The notes below the pieces were generated by a model that saw nothing but the letters and a program-made list of their open reading frames with translations, was not told the origin of the DNA and did no database searches. 64,000 nucleotides of DNA from positions 1,302,001 to 1,366,000 of the forward strand of contig CP060756.1 of NCBI GenBank assembly GCA_023205875.1, in the 5' to 3' direction. Both the position numbers and the translations under genes were made by a program. The DNA comes from Chloropicon primus (Eukaryota > Chlorophyta > Chloropicophyceae > Chloropicales > Chloropicaceae). Shown here piece by piece: positions 19,113-27,162 of the stretch. Position 1 is the stretch's first letter. Every line of letters starts with the position of its first letter.

Positions 19113-19397
19113 GGGGCAGTGTGCATGCGTGGGTGCGTGCGTGCGTGCGTTAAAAAAACCAAAAATGCATGTCTATCCCCCTTCTTGTAAAACAACCAAC
19201 ACTTCTCCTGCTCGTTCATCATCGTCCTTTTACCTTGCCCAGTGCTCTCTCCCCCTCCTCCTGCCGCAACATACTGATAGAGATCACTTTACACGAGCCG
19301 CGAGCAGGTTCCACGCCCGCTTGGGGTGCCTCCGCGTCCAAGACAATTCCCTCCTATCTCTGTCTCTGTCTCTTTGTCTCTAAAACTGCTGCTGCAG

Positions 19398-19535
19398 TTA
19401 CGCGGGCTTGAAAGGTATGCTGGTGAAGCTGTCGTCCCAACGCTTGAAGGCCGGGTGGTAAGCAAAGTCCTTGATCAGCAGCTTGATTCCCTGGGCGGTG
19501 CTTCTCCTTGGCCTCCGGCATTCTTCGATCTCGAT
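19398..19535 (-). CDS. Orphan-looking terminal exon of unknown gene
   Basis: Preceded on the minus strand by a good acceptor (GTGACTTATC branch-like, then TTTGCCACCAG), this 138-nt frame encodes 45 residues and a stop. Codon use is that of real local genes (AAG, GCC, CTG). It includes STAQGIKLLIKDFAYHPAF and ends SIPFKPA. I do not recognise it. No matching upstream exon is evident: the next ~270 bp hold the structured 3' region of the Fanzor locus, then the Fanzor ORF itself. A short intron-less ORF from 19598 is the alternative reading. It may be the remaining 3' end of a gene interrupted by the element. Confidence 0.4.
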   Translation of the reverse strand: MEIEECRRPRRSTAQGIKLLIKDFAYHPAFKRWDDSFTSIPFKPA

Positions 19536-19599
19536 CTGGTGGCAAACAGATAAGTCACGAAAGGACGGTAAGAAAATCACAGTCAATACTGGAAGCACA

Positions 19600-19801
19600 A
19601 AGGCAAGTTCTCCTTTCCACTGTGGAACCCGGCCACAACTTACCTGTTAGTTTTCTGCAAAGGTCGTTTCACCGAGTTTGTAAGTTTCTCGGCAGGGTAA
19701 TTCAGCCCTACCACGACCATTCCACCGTACATGAACGAATACTTCCGCCCACTTAGCGCACGGCAGCCCGTACTAACAAACGTATGTGCAACCCTGAGGA
19801 G
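19600..19801 (-). ncRNA. Candidate Fanzor guide-RNA scaffold (omega/fRNA-like)
   Basis: Directly after the Fanzor stop codon, a compact fold can be drawn by hand. An outer stem pairs 19662-19667 with 19713-19718 (6 bp, GGTCGT/ACGACC). It encloses two hairpins: 19691-19697 with 19706-19712 (GGTAGGG/CCCTGCC, one wobble) and 19672-19676 with 19688-19692 (CCGAG/CTCGG; the two share two bases). A further near-perfect palindrome lies at 19615-19627. TnpB and Fanzor guide RNAs are known to derive from the 3' end of the nuclease gene and element, with the guide beyond the scaffold. Position and structure fit; transcription is not shown. Confidence 0.4.
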
Positions 19802-21976
19802 TTACACACTTTTTGGTTGACGCAAGTGCTTCAGGAGGACGTTGCGTGCCCCGTTCACATCCCGACCGCACTTGAAGCCACACTTCTGGCACTTGTACAC
19901 CTCTGCTCCACCCAGGTTGTCCTTGATGTGTCCGCACCTGCCACAGGTCTTGGAGGTGTACTCCTCCGTCACGATCGCCAGCTCACTGCCGTGCAAGAGC
20001 ACCTTGGAAGCCAAGAACGTTCTGAACGCATAGTGCCTCAACGTCAAGAGCGTGCGAGCCGTCTTCTTCCTGATCACTCGGCGTCTCCCGTTGTTGTTCT
20101 TCTTCACCATGTCTTGGGACTTGAACTCCGGGAGGAGGATTGTGTCGAACCTCCTGCATAGATCGTTGGCTACCTTTTTGTGAAGCTCGTTCGTCAGACC
20201 TCGAAGTTTCTCCATGCAGGCGTATTGCTGTCTCTTCAAGTCGCGGCGGTCGAGGTAAGGGAGCTTCACCTTGGGATCTTCGCGCTCGGAAATGATCCCA
20301 TCAATCCTCCAGCAGAGGTTGAACAGCCTCGCGAAGCCTCGCTCGCCCGTGGCATACTCCCCGACGCCTTCTTGCGGCGAGTACGACGTCTGAAAGGTCC
20401 TGACTCCCGGATCCAGGGCGACAACCTTCCGCTTGTTCTCAGGCTTCAGGGGTGGCAGGCGATCCCATGGCGTCGCGATGGGAATGTGCATGTGGAACTG
20501 CCCAAGGCGATTTCTTGTGATCTTCACGGCACCCTCGATCTTGCCCCCGGGGATCTCCTCCGTCAAGTACAGGGGCCCGCCGGCCATCTTCTCCTTGAAC
20601 ACCTCCAGCTTGGTCCACTTGCGTCGTTTCTTGTGCTTGGTGTCATCCTTGTGTCTCGTGTTTGGCCTTTCGATCGTCTCCACGTTCTTTAACTCTCTTG
20701 CATCAATTTCAATGGTCCAAGAACTCGGTTGCTGACGTTGACGATACTTGAGAACGAAGCGGTGCCCCTTCTCCTCGCCGCGCTCCTTCATCGCTTCCTG
20801 CTTCGCGATGTTCGAATCCCATGCCTTGATGAGACTTCGCACGGCAGCTTGTCTGATGGCACAGGGGGTTTCCTTCAGCCAAGGATGCTGCTGATTTACA
20901 AAGGCCCCGCTAACGTAGTCCCGGTCCTTGGCGACTTGGAGGCGAAAAGCTCTGCCTCCAATTTGGCTCTCGAGTCTGTTCTCTCTGGCCGCGAAAAGCT
21001 CTGCCTCCTGTTTTGTCCATGGCCGTGGAGAGCATTGGATTTCTTTCAGCTCTTTCTTCAGGCCCTCAAAGACCTCAGGGCCTCGAGGTTTGGCCGTCAC
21101 AAATCTGTCCAGCAGGACGGTCCAAACCAGCGGAAAACGCTCCTTCTTGACCGCCTCCAAACACTTGTTGTATGTGAAACGCGCAGCTCCCATCCAGTTG
21201 CAAAGGCACTTCGCCTGCTCAGGGTTCAAGCGCATCCTCAGCTTCCTCGTCCGTATCACCGTTCGCTCCGACAATAGCTTGGAGGTCTTCAGTTTCTGCC
21301 CCCTCTTCCTTTTGGCGGGCGGCTGCAATGTCTCGACGGATACCACAGAATCTTCTGGAAGGTTCAAGCACGACCTCCATCCCGTCTTCGGACACTTTAC
21401 CTCTTCAAGTTCTCTCTTCATCGATGAGAACCAGGTCTTCTTCACGCTGTCGCCCGCCAAGCCACCCGGCTGCTTCCCTGCTTTCTTCCCCCTCTTGTTC
21501 TTCTTCTTCTTACCCTTCTTCTTGTTCTTCTTCTTGCCCTTCTTGCGAGGCTTCTTGCGAGGCTTGCCTGACGAGCTCGAACTCTCACCCGCAGAGGAAG
21601 CCGCCTCCGGCGGCTTCCCCTTCCGCTTCCGCTTCCCCCCCCGCTTCTTGCGAGGCGTGCTCGAACCCTCCTCGAAAGCAGAGGCGGGGTCGTCCAGCGG
21701 CTTCTCCTTCCGCTTCCCCCCCCGCTTCTTGCGAGGCGTGCTCGAACCCTCACCCGCAGAGGCGGGGTCGTCCGCGATAGGAAGCAGGCACAACGCGTAG
21801 AGCCAGGCTAAACCCTGATTCCAGAACCGACGTAACGGCTCCGTCGTCGGAGACTCCTGCCCCGACTTCGAAGCGCCCTGAGCATGACTCTCGCCAGAGT
21901 GCGACCTCCTTGTGGAACTCGTCGAGCCACTCCCCTGCTTCTCCTTTTTCTTACGGCGCTTCCCTGATCGCGCCAT
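19802..21976 (-). CDS. Fanzor: eukaryotic TnpB-like RNA-guided endonuclease
   Basis: 724 aa, single exon, intact. Fanzors are eukaryotic relatives of transposon TnpB and Cas12 that cut DNA guided by an RNA made from the element's 3' end. The RuvC-like catalytic triad is complete: Asp522 (VVALDPGVRTFQT), Glu617 (ILLPEFKSQDM) and Asp706 (CGRDVNGARN). A zinc ribbon lies between (Cys678/681 and Cys696/699). Upstream, RKLRMRLNPEQAKCLCNWMG matches the TnpB N-terminal helix-turn-helix start. Residues 1-235 are a Lys/Ser-rich extension with two EGSSTPRKKRGGKRK repeats and a long K-run, absent from bacterial TnpB and likely nuclear-targeting. Codon use resembles the neighbours, so it is not contamination. 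A telobox lies 8 bp before the ATG. No terminal repeats or partner transposase were found, so it may be a non-autonomous or domesticated copy. Confidence 0.88.
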   Translation of the reverse strand: MARSGKRRKKKEKQGSGSTSSTRRSHSGESHAQGASKSGQESPTTEPLRRFWNQGLAWLYALCLLPIADDPASAGEGSSTPRKKRGGKRKEKPLDDPASAFEEGSSTPRKKRGGKRKRKGKPPEAASSAGESSSSSGKPRKKPRKKGKKKNKKKGKKKKNKRGKKAGKQPGGLAGDSVKKTWFSSMKRELEEVKCPKTGWRSCLNLPEDSVVSVETLQPPAKRKRGQKLKTSKLLSERTVIRTRKLRMRLNPEQAKCLCNWMGAARFTYNKCLEAVKKERFPLVWTVLLDRFVTAKPRGPEVFEGLKKELKEIQCSPRPWTKQEAELFAARENRLESQIGGRAFRLQVAKDRDYVSGAFVNQQHPWLKETPCAIRQAAVRSLIKAWDSNIAKQEAMKERGEEKGHRFVLKYRQRQQPSSWTIEIDARELKNVETIERPNTRHKDDTKHKKRRKWTKLEVFKEKMAGGPLYLTEEIPGGKIEGAVKITRNRLGQFHMHIPIATPWDRLPPLKPENKRKVVALDPGVRTFQTSYSPQEGVGEYATGERGFARLFNLCWRIDGIISEREDPKVKLPYLDRRDLKRQQYACMEKLRGLTNELHKKVANDLCRRFDTILLPEFKSQDMVKKNNNGRRRVIRKKTARTLLTLRHYAFRTFLASKVLLHGSELAIVTEEYTSKTCGRCGHIKDNLGGAEVYKCQKCGFKCGRDVNGARNVLLKHLRQPKSV

Positions 21977-21984
21977 GACGGTTA

Positions 21985-21993
21985 TTAGGGTTT
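21985..21993 (-). promoter_or_regulatory. Telobox (AAACCCTAA) next to the Fanzor start
   Basis: On the minus strand AAACCCTAA ends 8 bases before the Fanzor ATG. In plants this motif marks promoters of growth and translation genes, and it equals a fragment of the TTTAGGG-type telomere repeat. A direct repeat of CCTCGTAACT (two copies, ~22,007-22,026) sits just upstream. Confidence 0.35.
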
Positions 21994-22222
21994 CACTCGC
22001 TTCCCTCCTCGTAACTCCTCGTAACTATAGATTTGCCTTGTCCAGCAAGTGAGAACACGAGAAAAACGCTTAGGGGGTTGTCCTTTGGGTGTGACCAAAC
22101 TGGTATACACTGGAATCCCACCAACAGGGGAAAACCTCCAACATCTGGTGGCCACGAGAGAGAGCCAGGGGTGGGGGTGACGACGACAGAGCCTCTCTGT
22201 CTGTCCTCGCTTTCGCTGCACC

Positions 22223-23515
22223 ATGGCCGGCGTGTCGCCTTTGCGGCGGAGGGCGTACTCGTCCTCGCCCGTGCGGTATTTATCCACACCGCCACCAGGC
22301 CTGCGAAGGGGCAAGACCGCGAGGACGTTCACGACGATGATGACGTTGAGGAGGAGGAAGAATCTTGTTGTTGGGTTGTCGTCCAGGAACTCCTCCTGGA
22401 GGGTTGACGCGATGGTGGACGACAAGACAGGGCCTCCTGCTGCTGCCGCGACGACGACGACGTCGTCGTCGTCGGGGTACGACAGCAACGTGGAGACGTA
22501 CAGGAAGCCCCCGAGGTGGCTGAAGAACTTGGAGACCGAGGAGGACGAGACCCGGGTCCTGAACTACGGGATCAACCTCGCGCTCGTCCTGGGCACGGGC
22601 CTCGTGTTCGGGTACAAGTTCTTCTCCATCGACGCGGACCTGTGGAGGGGCTGGACCCTGCTGGAGATCCTCTCCGCGGTCCCGAGGGACAACTGGAGCT
22701 TCTACGAGGCGAGCCTGGCCTCCCACCCCGTCGTGAGCAAGGCCTTCATCAGCGGCTTGGTGTACGGCCTGGGGGACCTCACGGCGCAGACCTACGAGGG
22801 CAAGTCCATCGGGAGCCTGGACAGGGGGAGGATGATCAGGAGCGCGCTGACGGGGCTGATCGCTCACGGGCCCTGCTCCCACGTGTGGTACATCTTCGCC
22901 GACGACTTGTGCGCCCCCCTCGGGGACGGCGTCGTGGGCGTCGGGGTCAAACTCCTCCTGGACCAGACGGTGTGGGCCTTCATCTGGCTGTCCATCTACT
23001 ACGGCGTGCTCGGGGCCCTGAACTTCGACACGCCGGAGAAGATCGTCAAGACCTTCAAGACGAGTTTCCTGCCCGTGTGCCTGGTCGGCTGGAGGTTCTG
23101 GCCCTTTGTGCACATCATCACGTACGGCTTCGTCCCACAGCAGCAGCGGCTGCTGTGGGTGGACGTCTGCGAGATCGTGTGGGTCACGATCTTGTCCTTT
23201 GTCGGCAATCAGAAGAGGAAGGATGCCGTGGTTGTCTCGCAGGAGGCCGTGGAGGAGGGCACCGAGGACGTCGGGCCCGTCGCCGTGATTGGTCAGGTCG
23301 CCTGCGCCTTGCCCACCGCGGTTAGCGGCGGGAATCCCGCCGAGGAGATCGCCCGGTCGATGGAAATCGAGAGGACCGTGTGCATCGTGAACAAGGCAGA
23401 AGACATCTGCGCCCCGGCCGGGGTCATGTTCGGGAAGGAGGAAGAAGAGGAGGAGGGGGAGTCCTGGCTGGGAAAGGGTGAGGACGACGGGAAGGACGCG
23501 GAGAGCGTCCTGTGA
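22223..23515 (+). CDS. Mpv17/PMP22 family membrane protein, probably plastid or mitochondrial
   Basis: Single exon, 430 aa. Residues ~1-60 are Arg/Ser/Thr-rich, like a transit peptide. A low-complexity Ala/Thr/Ser patch follows (DNA ACG/TCG triplets). The Mpv17/PMP22 domain spans ~165-335: YEASLASHPVVSKAFISG, GLGDLTAQ, IRSALTGLIAHGPCSHVWY, then KIVKTFKTSFLPVCLVGWRFWPFVHIITYGFVPQQQRLLWVD. The last segment is the family's C-terminal signature. Four hydrophobic segments are expected. Members are small organellar inner-membrane channels or pores. An extra ~95-residue Glu/Val-rich tail after the domain (ending in a poly-Glu patch) is unusual. The gene is divergent from the Fanzor with 246 bp between starts. 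Confidence 0.88.
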   Translation: MAGVSPLRRRAYSSSPVRYLSTPPPGLRRGKTARTFTTMMTLRRRKNLVVGLSSRNSSWRVDAMVDDKTGPPAAAATTTTSSSSGYDSNVETYRKPPRWLKNLETEEDETRVLNYGINLALVLGTGLVFGYKFFSIDADLWRGWTLLEILSAVPRDNWSFYEASLASHPVVSKAFISGLVYGLGDLTAQTYEGKSIGSLDRGRMIRSALTGLIAHGPCSHVWYIFADDLCAPLGDGVVGVGVKLLLDQTVWAFIWLSIYYGVLGALNFDTPEKIVKTFKTSFLPVCLVGWRFWPFVHIITYGFVPQQQRLLWVDVCEIVWVTILSFVGNQKRKDAVVVSQEAVEEGTEDVGPVAVIGQVACALPTAVSGGNPAEEIARSMEIERTVCIVNKAEDICAPAGVMFGKEEEEEEGESWLGKGEDDGKDAESVL

Positions 23516-23963
23516 CCCGTCTTCACCAGATGGAAGCTTTGCCACCAAGTGCACTTTACTACGTACGACAACAAAGTGGACCTGGTCGAGCCTGGCAAGT
23601 ACACCACAGCCATCCAGAGATCGGGGCAGAATCCTCGGGGCATTTTCCCAAGGAGAAGGTCGTGAGGAAGAGGCACGAAAAGAAGGTTGCCGATCGTGAA
23701 TCGCCTCATCAAATGGAGGGCGTGGAGAGAAACAGGAAATGGGTCACTGTAAAGTACACTACGGGGTAGACGTGTAATTCATATGCATTTGGCGCGACGA
23801 CCTCTTCTTGGATAATGGCGGTGGTTCTCAAAGGGAGGACCACTCCTTTTTGCCAAAACCCTCCAGCCGAGGTGTCAATCGAAAGCCCTTGAGACGCGCT
23901 TCCGTTCTTTCAACACCTCCTCCCCTTCCCCGTCCCCGTCCGTGCACAAAGTCCTCGACAAAA
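23516..23963. other. Intergenic region with coding-like remnant
   Basis: Between the Mpv17 stop and the FHA gene. The plus strand from ~23,522 reads coding-like text (VHFTTYDNKVDLVEPGKYTT) for about 45 residues. A different frame then continues with a Lys/Arg-rich stretch ending KWVTVKYTTG. The phrase KYTT recurs about 180 bp apart. No known family is recognised. It may be a decayed exon or a long 3' UTR; the last ~150 bp are pyrimidine-rich leader of the next gene. Confidence 0.3.
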
Positions 23964-25313
23964 ATGCCTTCCCTCTCCCTCTCCCGACGAACCCGAGCGT
24001 TTAATCTCTTCGCGCGAGGAAATCCTGCAGGAGGGGACTCCCTGGCGAGCCCCAGGAGGATGAAGTTCAAGGCGCCCCCTCCGCCGAAGTTCAAGGCCCC
24101 GCCCCCTCCGCCGACGAAGACGCCGAGCGGTGGCTACGTGGAGCCGGAGTGGAGCGGCAAGCCCGACGGGATCCAGTACTCGCTCGAGTTGATCAAGGGG
24201 GGAACTTCGTTTGGGAGTAAGCGCATTGCGGACAAGTCGTTCTATACCCTCGGTCGCATGCCGGACTGCGACATTGTGCTGGATCACCCCTCGTCGTCGA
24301 GGCTTCACGCAATTATCCAGTACCGGTCGGACGGCGCGTCTTTCGTCTATGACAACGGGAGTACCCATTGCACGAGGTTGAACAAGAACGTGCTCAAGCC
24401 CAAGGTGCATGCTCCTCTTCGGGTTGGGGACGTCCTGAGGTTCGGGGAGAGCACTCGGCTGTACCTGTTCCAGGGGCCGGACGACCTCAGGCCCCCGGAG
24501 CGGAACGAGCGGGCGGAACCCCCGCCTCAACGTATTTCCCATAAATCTCCAACCCCTTCCAACGAGGTCGCGTTGGACCTGGATTGGAGGGACCGGCTTC
24601 AGAGGGGGCAGCTCACGGAGAAGCAGACCACGGCGGCGGAGAAGATCTTGAGGAAGGAGAGGACGATCGAGAACTTGAGGAGCGAGGTGGAGAAGATCAG
24701 GGCGAAGGAGTCCGCCGGCTCGCTCACCGAGGGCCAGCAGACGCAGCTCGGCAGGTGCGAGAAAAGGCTCGGGCAGCTCCAGGGGGAGGTTGACCAAGCC
24801 GAGGAAGTGTTGGAAGGCTCCCTGGCGGAGTCCCACCAGGCGAGGAGCAAGGGCGGCAAGAAGCGGGTGGAGAGAAGTCCTTGGGAGGAGGACGGCGACG
24901 ATCGGGACAGCGACGAGGACGGGTTCTACGACAGGACCAGCGCGGACGGGGGTGCGCGGAGGAAGAAGAGGAGGGGGGGGAAGGGTGGAGGCGAAGAGGT
25001 GGAGAGCGCGGCGTCCCTGCGAGGCAAGCTGGACGCGCTCTTGGCGGAGAGGGCGGAGAAATCAAAGGCTCTGGAGGAGCTGGTGAGGGCGTACAGGGAG
25101 GAGGGGTCTTCCGCTGGTTCGGCGAGCCGGCCCGAGGCGGGCGAGGACGAAGACGACCCCCTGGACGCCTACCTGAGGGAGATGAAGGTCAAGGAGAAGC
25201 AGAAGAAGATCTTCGCCCTGCAGGAGGACTTGAGCCGAGTCCAAGTGCAACTGGACCGAGCCACCAAGCTCATGCAAGCCGCAGATCCGAGCTTCGCGCT
25301 CTACGCTAAATAA
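23964..25313 (+). CDS. FHA-domain protein, kanadaptin (SLC4A1AP)-like
   Basis: 449 aa from the ATG at 23964 (alternative 24060). Pro/Lys-rich KFKAPPPPP repeats precede an FHA phosphopeptide-binding domain at ~70-172: YTLGRMPDCDIVLDHPSSSRLHAII carries the Gly-Arg, Ser and Ser-x-x-His contacts, and NGSTHCTRLN the Asn. Two charged coiled coils (~205-300 and ~345-380) flank the motif DEDGFYDRTSA, which is typical of kanadaptin. Kanadaptin is a nuclear, splicing- and DNA-damage-associated scaffold in animals and plants. A KKRR nuclear-localisation cluster sits at ~330. Length is somewhat shorter than animal kanadaptin. It precedes the LQY1 gene in the same direction with 134 bp between. Confidence 0.8.
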   Translation: MPSLSLSRRTRAFNLFARGNPAGGDSLASPRRMKFKAPPPPKFKAPPPPPTKTPSGGYVEPEWSGKPDGIQYSLELIKGGTSFGSKRIADKSFYTLGRMPDCDIVLDHPSSSRLHAIIQYRSDGASFVYDNGSTHCTRLNKNVLKPKVHAPLRVGDVLRFGESTRLYLFQGPDDLRPPERNERAEPPPQRISHKSPTPSNEVALDLDWRDRLQRGQLTEKQTTAAEKILRKERTIENLRSEVEKIRAKESAGSLTEGQQTQLGRCEKRLGQLQGEVDQAEEVLEGSLAESHQARSKGGKKRVERSPWEEDGDDRDSDEDGFYDRTSADGGARRKKRRGGKGGGEEVESAASLRGKLDALLAERAEKSKALEELVRAYREEGSSAGSASRPEAGEDEDDPLDAYLREMKVKEKQKKIFALQEDLSRVQVQLDRATKLMQAADPSFALYAK

Positions 25314-25447
25314 GATAAAATAAGCTAAATCGGTGATTTTCGTGGTCCAGAGTGGCGGAGAGAGAGAGGGAGAGAAGAGAGGAGAGAGGAGTGAGAGAGA
25401 GAGGAGTGCTTGCTTCCTTGGGTGCGTGCGTGTGTTCAGTCATCACC

Positions 25448-26111
25448 ATGAGGGCGGGAGTGACGAGGACGACGACGAGGGGGTTCGTGGGGGCGCCGGG
25501 GAGGGTCTCCACGCAGAGGCAAGGGCCCCTGGTCAGGAAGGCTGGGAGGGGGTGGCAGCACTTGAGGAAGGAGAGCACCGTGAGGACGAAGGCGGTGGAC
25601 ATGTTCGTCGAGGAGGAGACCACTCTGAACATTTTCCAGACCATTCTCCTGGTGTTCGGCGGGGCCGCGGGGATTGCCGCGGGGATTGCCGTGCCGACGT
25701 TCTACCAGACGCAGTCGGACGCCTCCGAGGAGAGGCCCAACTCGCAGCCCTGCTACCCTTGCGACGGGACGGGGGAGACCGTGTGCAGGTTTTGCAACGG
25801 GACGGGGGAGACGACGATGACCCTGGGGAGCGGTGAGACGAAGGTGTCGACTTGCGTCAACTGCTCTGGTGCGGGAAAGATTGTTTGCACCACCTGCAAC
25901 GGGACTGGCATCCAGCCGCGTTACTTGGACAGGAGGTACGTACGACGCAGCAGCACGAGGAGGGGGAGGAGGGCACGTGCGGCGAGGACGAGCACCGGGA
26001 CGCTCAACGCTTACCACGTGAGACTGACACTCGTATCAACTCTTTCCTTTGCTCTTCCACCACGCTTCCCGCGCCGCGCCCGACTGCAGGGTCTTCGCCG
26101 ACGACGACTAA
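25448..26111 (+). CDS. LQY1: LQY1-type plastid DnaJ-zinc-finger protein (PSII repair)
   Basis: Exons are 25448-25935 and 26090-26111; the 154-bp intron has CTGACAC and ends CTGCAG. The product is 169 aa. The second exon is only 22 nt and supplies VFADDD and the stop, matching the conserved YLDRR(E/V)F-DDD end of plant LQY1. LQY1 is a thylakoid zinc-finger disulphide isomerase that helps repair photosystem II. The protein has a transit-like Arg/Thr-rich start, one membrane segment (~57-82, IFQTILLVFGGAAGIAAGI) and four CxxCxGxG units: CYPCDGTG, CRFCNGTG, CVNCSGAG and CTTCNGTG. The start at 25448 follows low-complexity leader. Without splicing, the frame runs into an Arg-rich tail, so the intron is well supported. 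This gene ties the window to a photosynthetic green host. Confidence 0.9.
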
Positions 26112-26562
26112 TCCAATCACAGCGAGGGTTCGCGACTCGTCGTCGTCGTCGGAAAAAACCAATATATTGTAAACAAGCCAGCATTCAATTATCGTGCCTC
26201 TCTCTCCGCCTCTGGACAGGAAGGGGGTGACCCACGCACGCCCTGCCCTTCTCTTCTCTCGCCCATCATCAAGTTTGTGCTTGGTGGCCTTCTTGGTGGT
26301 CGCCCGCGGCGTTCGTCTTCCTCCTTCCCAGTCAGGTCAGGTCAGGTTCACTGTTTCTAGCCTCCGATCGGATCGGGCGCACGAGGTGGTTGGATTGGCA
26401 TTGGCATTGGCCCAAAACCTTCCCTCCCCCTCTCCTCCCTCTGCCAATGCCAAACCTTGGCAGAGGGAGGAGAGGGGACTTTCCTTTCGTTTCGCGCGCT
26501 TTTTTCGACGACTCCACTCCATCAAGTAGGCCCCGCGAGAGAGAGGAGGGAGAAGGAGTGCG
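26112..26562. other. Intergenic region containing a perfect long hairpin
   Basis: The LQY1 3' flank carries TGTAA at 26168-26172. Then come tandem GTCAG units at ~26,332-26,348 and GGCATT/TGGCATTGG repeats. A perfect 21-bp inverted repeat follows: left arm 26427-26447, 9-bp spacer, right arm 26457-26477. The arms are pyrimidine- and purine-rich with TTGGC/GCCAA ends at the loop side. It lies ~85 bp before the next start codon, so it could form a strong hairpin in that leader or a cruciform in DNA. Confidence 0.75.
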
Positions 26563-27096
26563 ATGAGGGCATCCGGCGGCAGCAGGCTGAGCGCGAGGCA
26601 AGCGTCCTTCCTGGAGGAGCTCCAGCACACTTCCGATTGCAACGAGACGGTGAAGGAGCTCTTGGAGCTGAAGGAGAACTCGCGACAGATTAGGAGCAAC
26701 CTGGTGGACTTGCAGGTCAAGAGAAAGTGCCTCCTCCACGGGCTGGAGAAGTGGTCCAGGCTGAGCGACATGGCTCGAAGGAACAGGCAGGGATCGGAGG
26801 TGCTCGCCAGAAAGTACCCGGGGTCAATGCGAGGCGAGGCGACTAAGCTCAAGAGCTTCTACCGGAGGGTGGACGCCAGGCTGCAGCACGAGAAGGCGGA
26901 CATCGAGTCCCAGCTGCTGGCGAACGACGGCAAGATCGAAAAGGTGAAGGACGAGGGAAGGGGTTGCAGGGCGGCCCAGCAGGAGAAGTACGAGGAGTAC
27001 ACCCTGCTGCGGAACAAGATCGCGAACTGCCAAGAACACCAGAGGCACTGCCTCTTCGCTCGGACCCTGTGGCAGCCGACGCCTTGTGGGGTTTGA
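26563..27096 (+). CDS. Small coiled-coil protein, unknown function
   Basis: 177 aa, single exon, family not recognised. Almost the whole length is charged helix without Pro. Heptad-like stretches run at ~20-65 (ELLELKENSRQIRSNLVDLQ) and ~95-160 (KLKSFYRRVDARLQHEKADI, then EEYTLLRNKIANCQEHQ). An internal basic segment MARRNRQGSEVLARKYPGS separates them. Codon use matches neighbours and a TGTAA signal follows at ~27,142, so it is likely real. The end CGV is unremarkable. It resembles small centrosome/flagellum or SNARE-accessory coiled-coil proteins only in general character. The strong hairpin upstream may affect its translation. It converges on the 1,682-residue gene with 66 bp between stops. 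Confidence 0.55.
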   Translation: MRASGGSRLSARQASFLEELQHTSDCNETVKELLELKENSRQIRSNLVDLQVKRKCLLHGLEKWSRLSDMARRNRQGSEVLARKYPGSMRGEATKLKSFYRRVDARLQHEKADIESQLLANDGKIEKVKDEGRGCRAAQQEKYEEYTLLRNKIANCQEHQRHCLFARTLWQPTPCGV

Positions 27097-27162
27097 TAAA
27101 GTGATAATTATACACTACGTTCTGTGCTTTACAATCGATTGCTGTAATATACATCATGTGTG

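Larger units (their letters stand above)
17745..19217 (+). repeat. Tandem direct duplication (~0.7 kb unit, two copies)
   Basis: Copy 1 spans about 17,745-18,451 and copy 2 about 18,501-19,217. Each contains the same 5' flank, one small secreted-protein gene and the same 3' flank (GCGTGC repeats, then TTAAAAAAACC and CTTCTTGTAAAACAACC). Flanks are close to identical while the middle of the coding region differs by indels and substitutions, so the duplication is recent. Confidence 0.9.

Noticed and set aside
19802-21976. Bacterial IS200/IS605-type contamination
   Set aside because: Codon use matches neighbours, the Lys-rich N-terminal extension is eukaryotic, and flanks are ordinary algal genes; no TnpA or bacterial promoter nearby.
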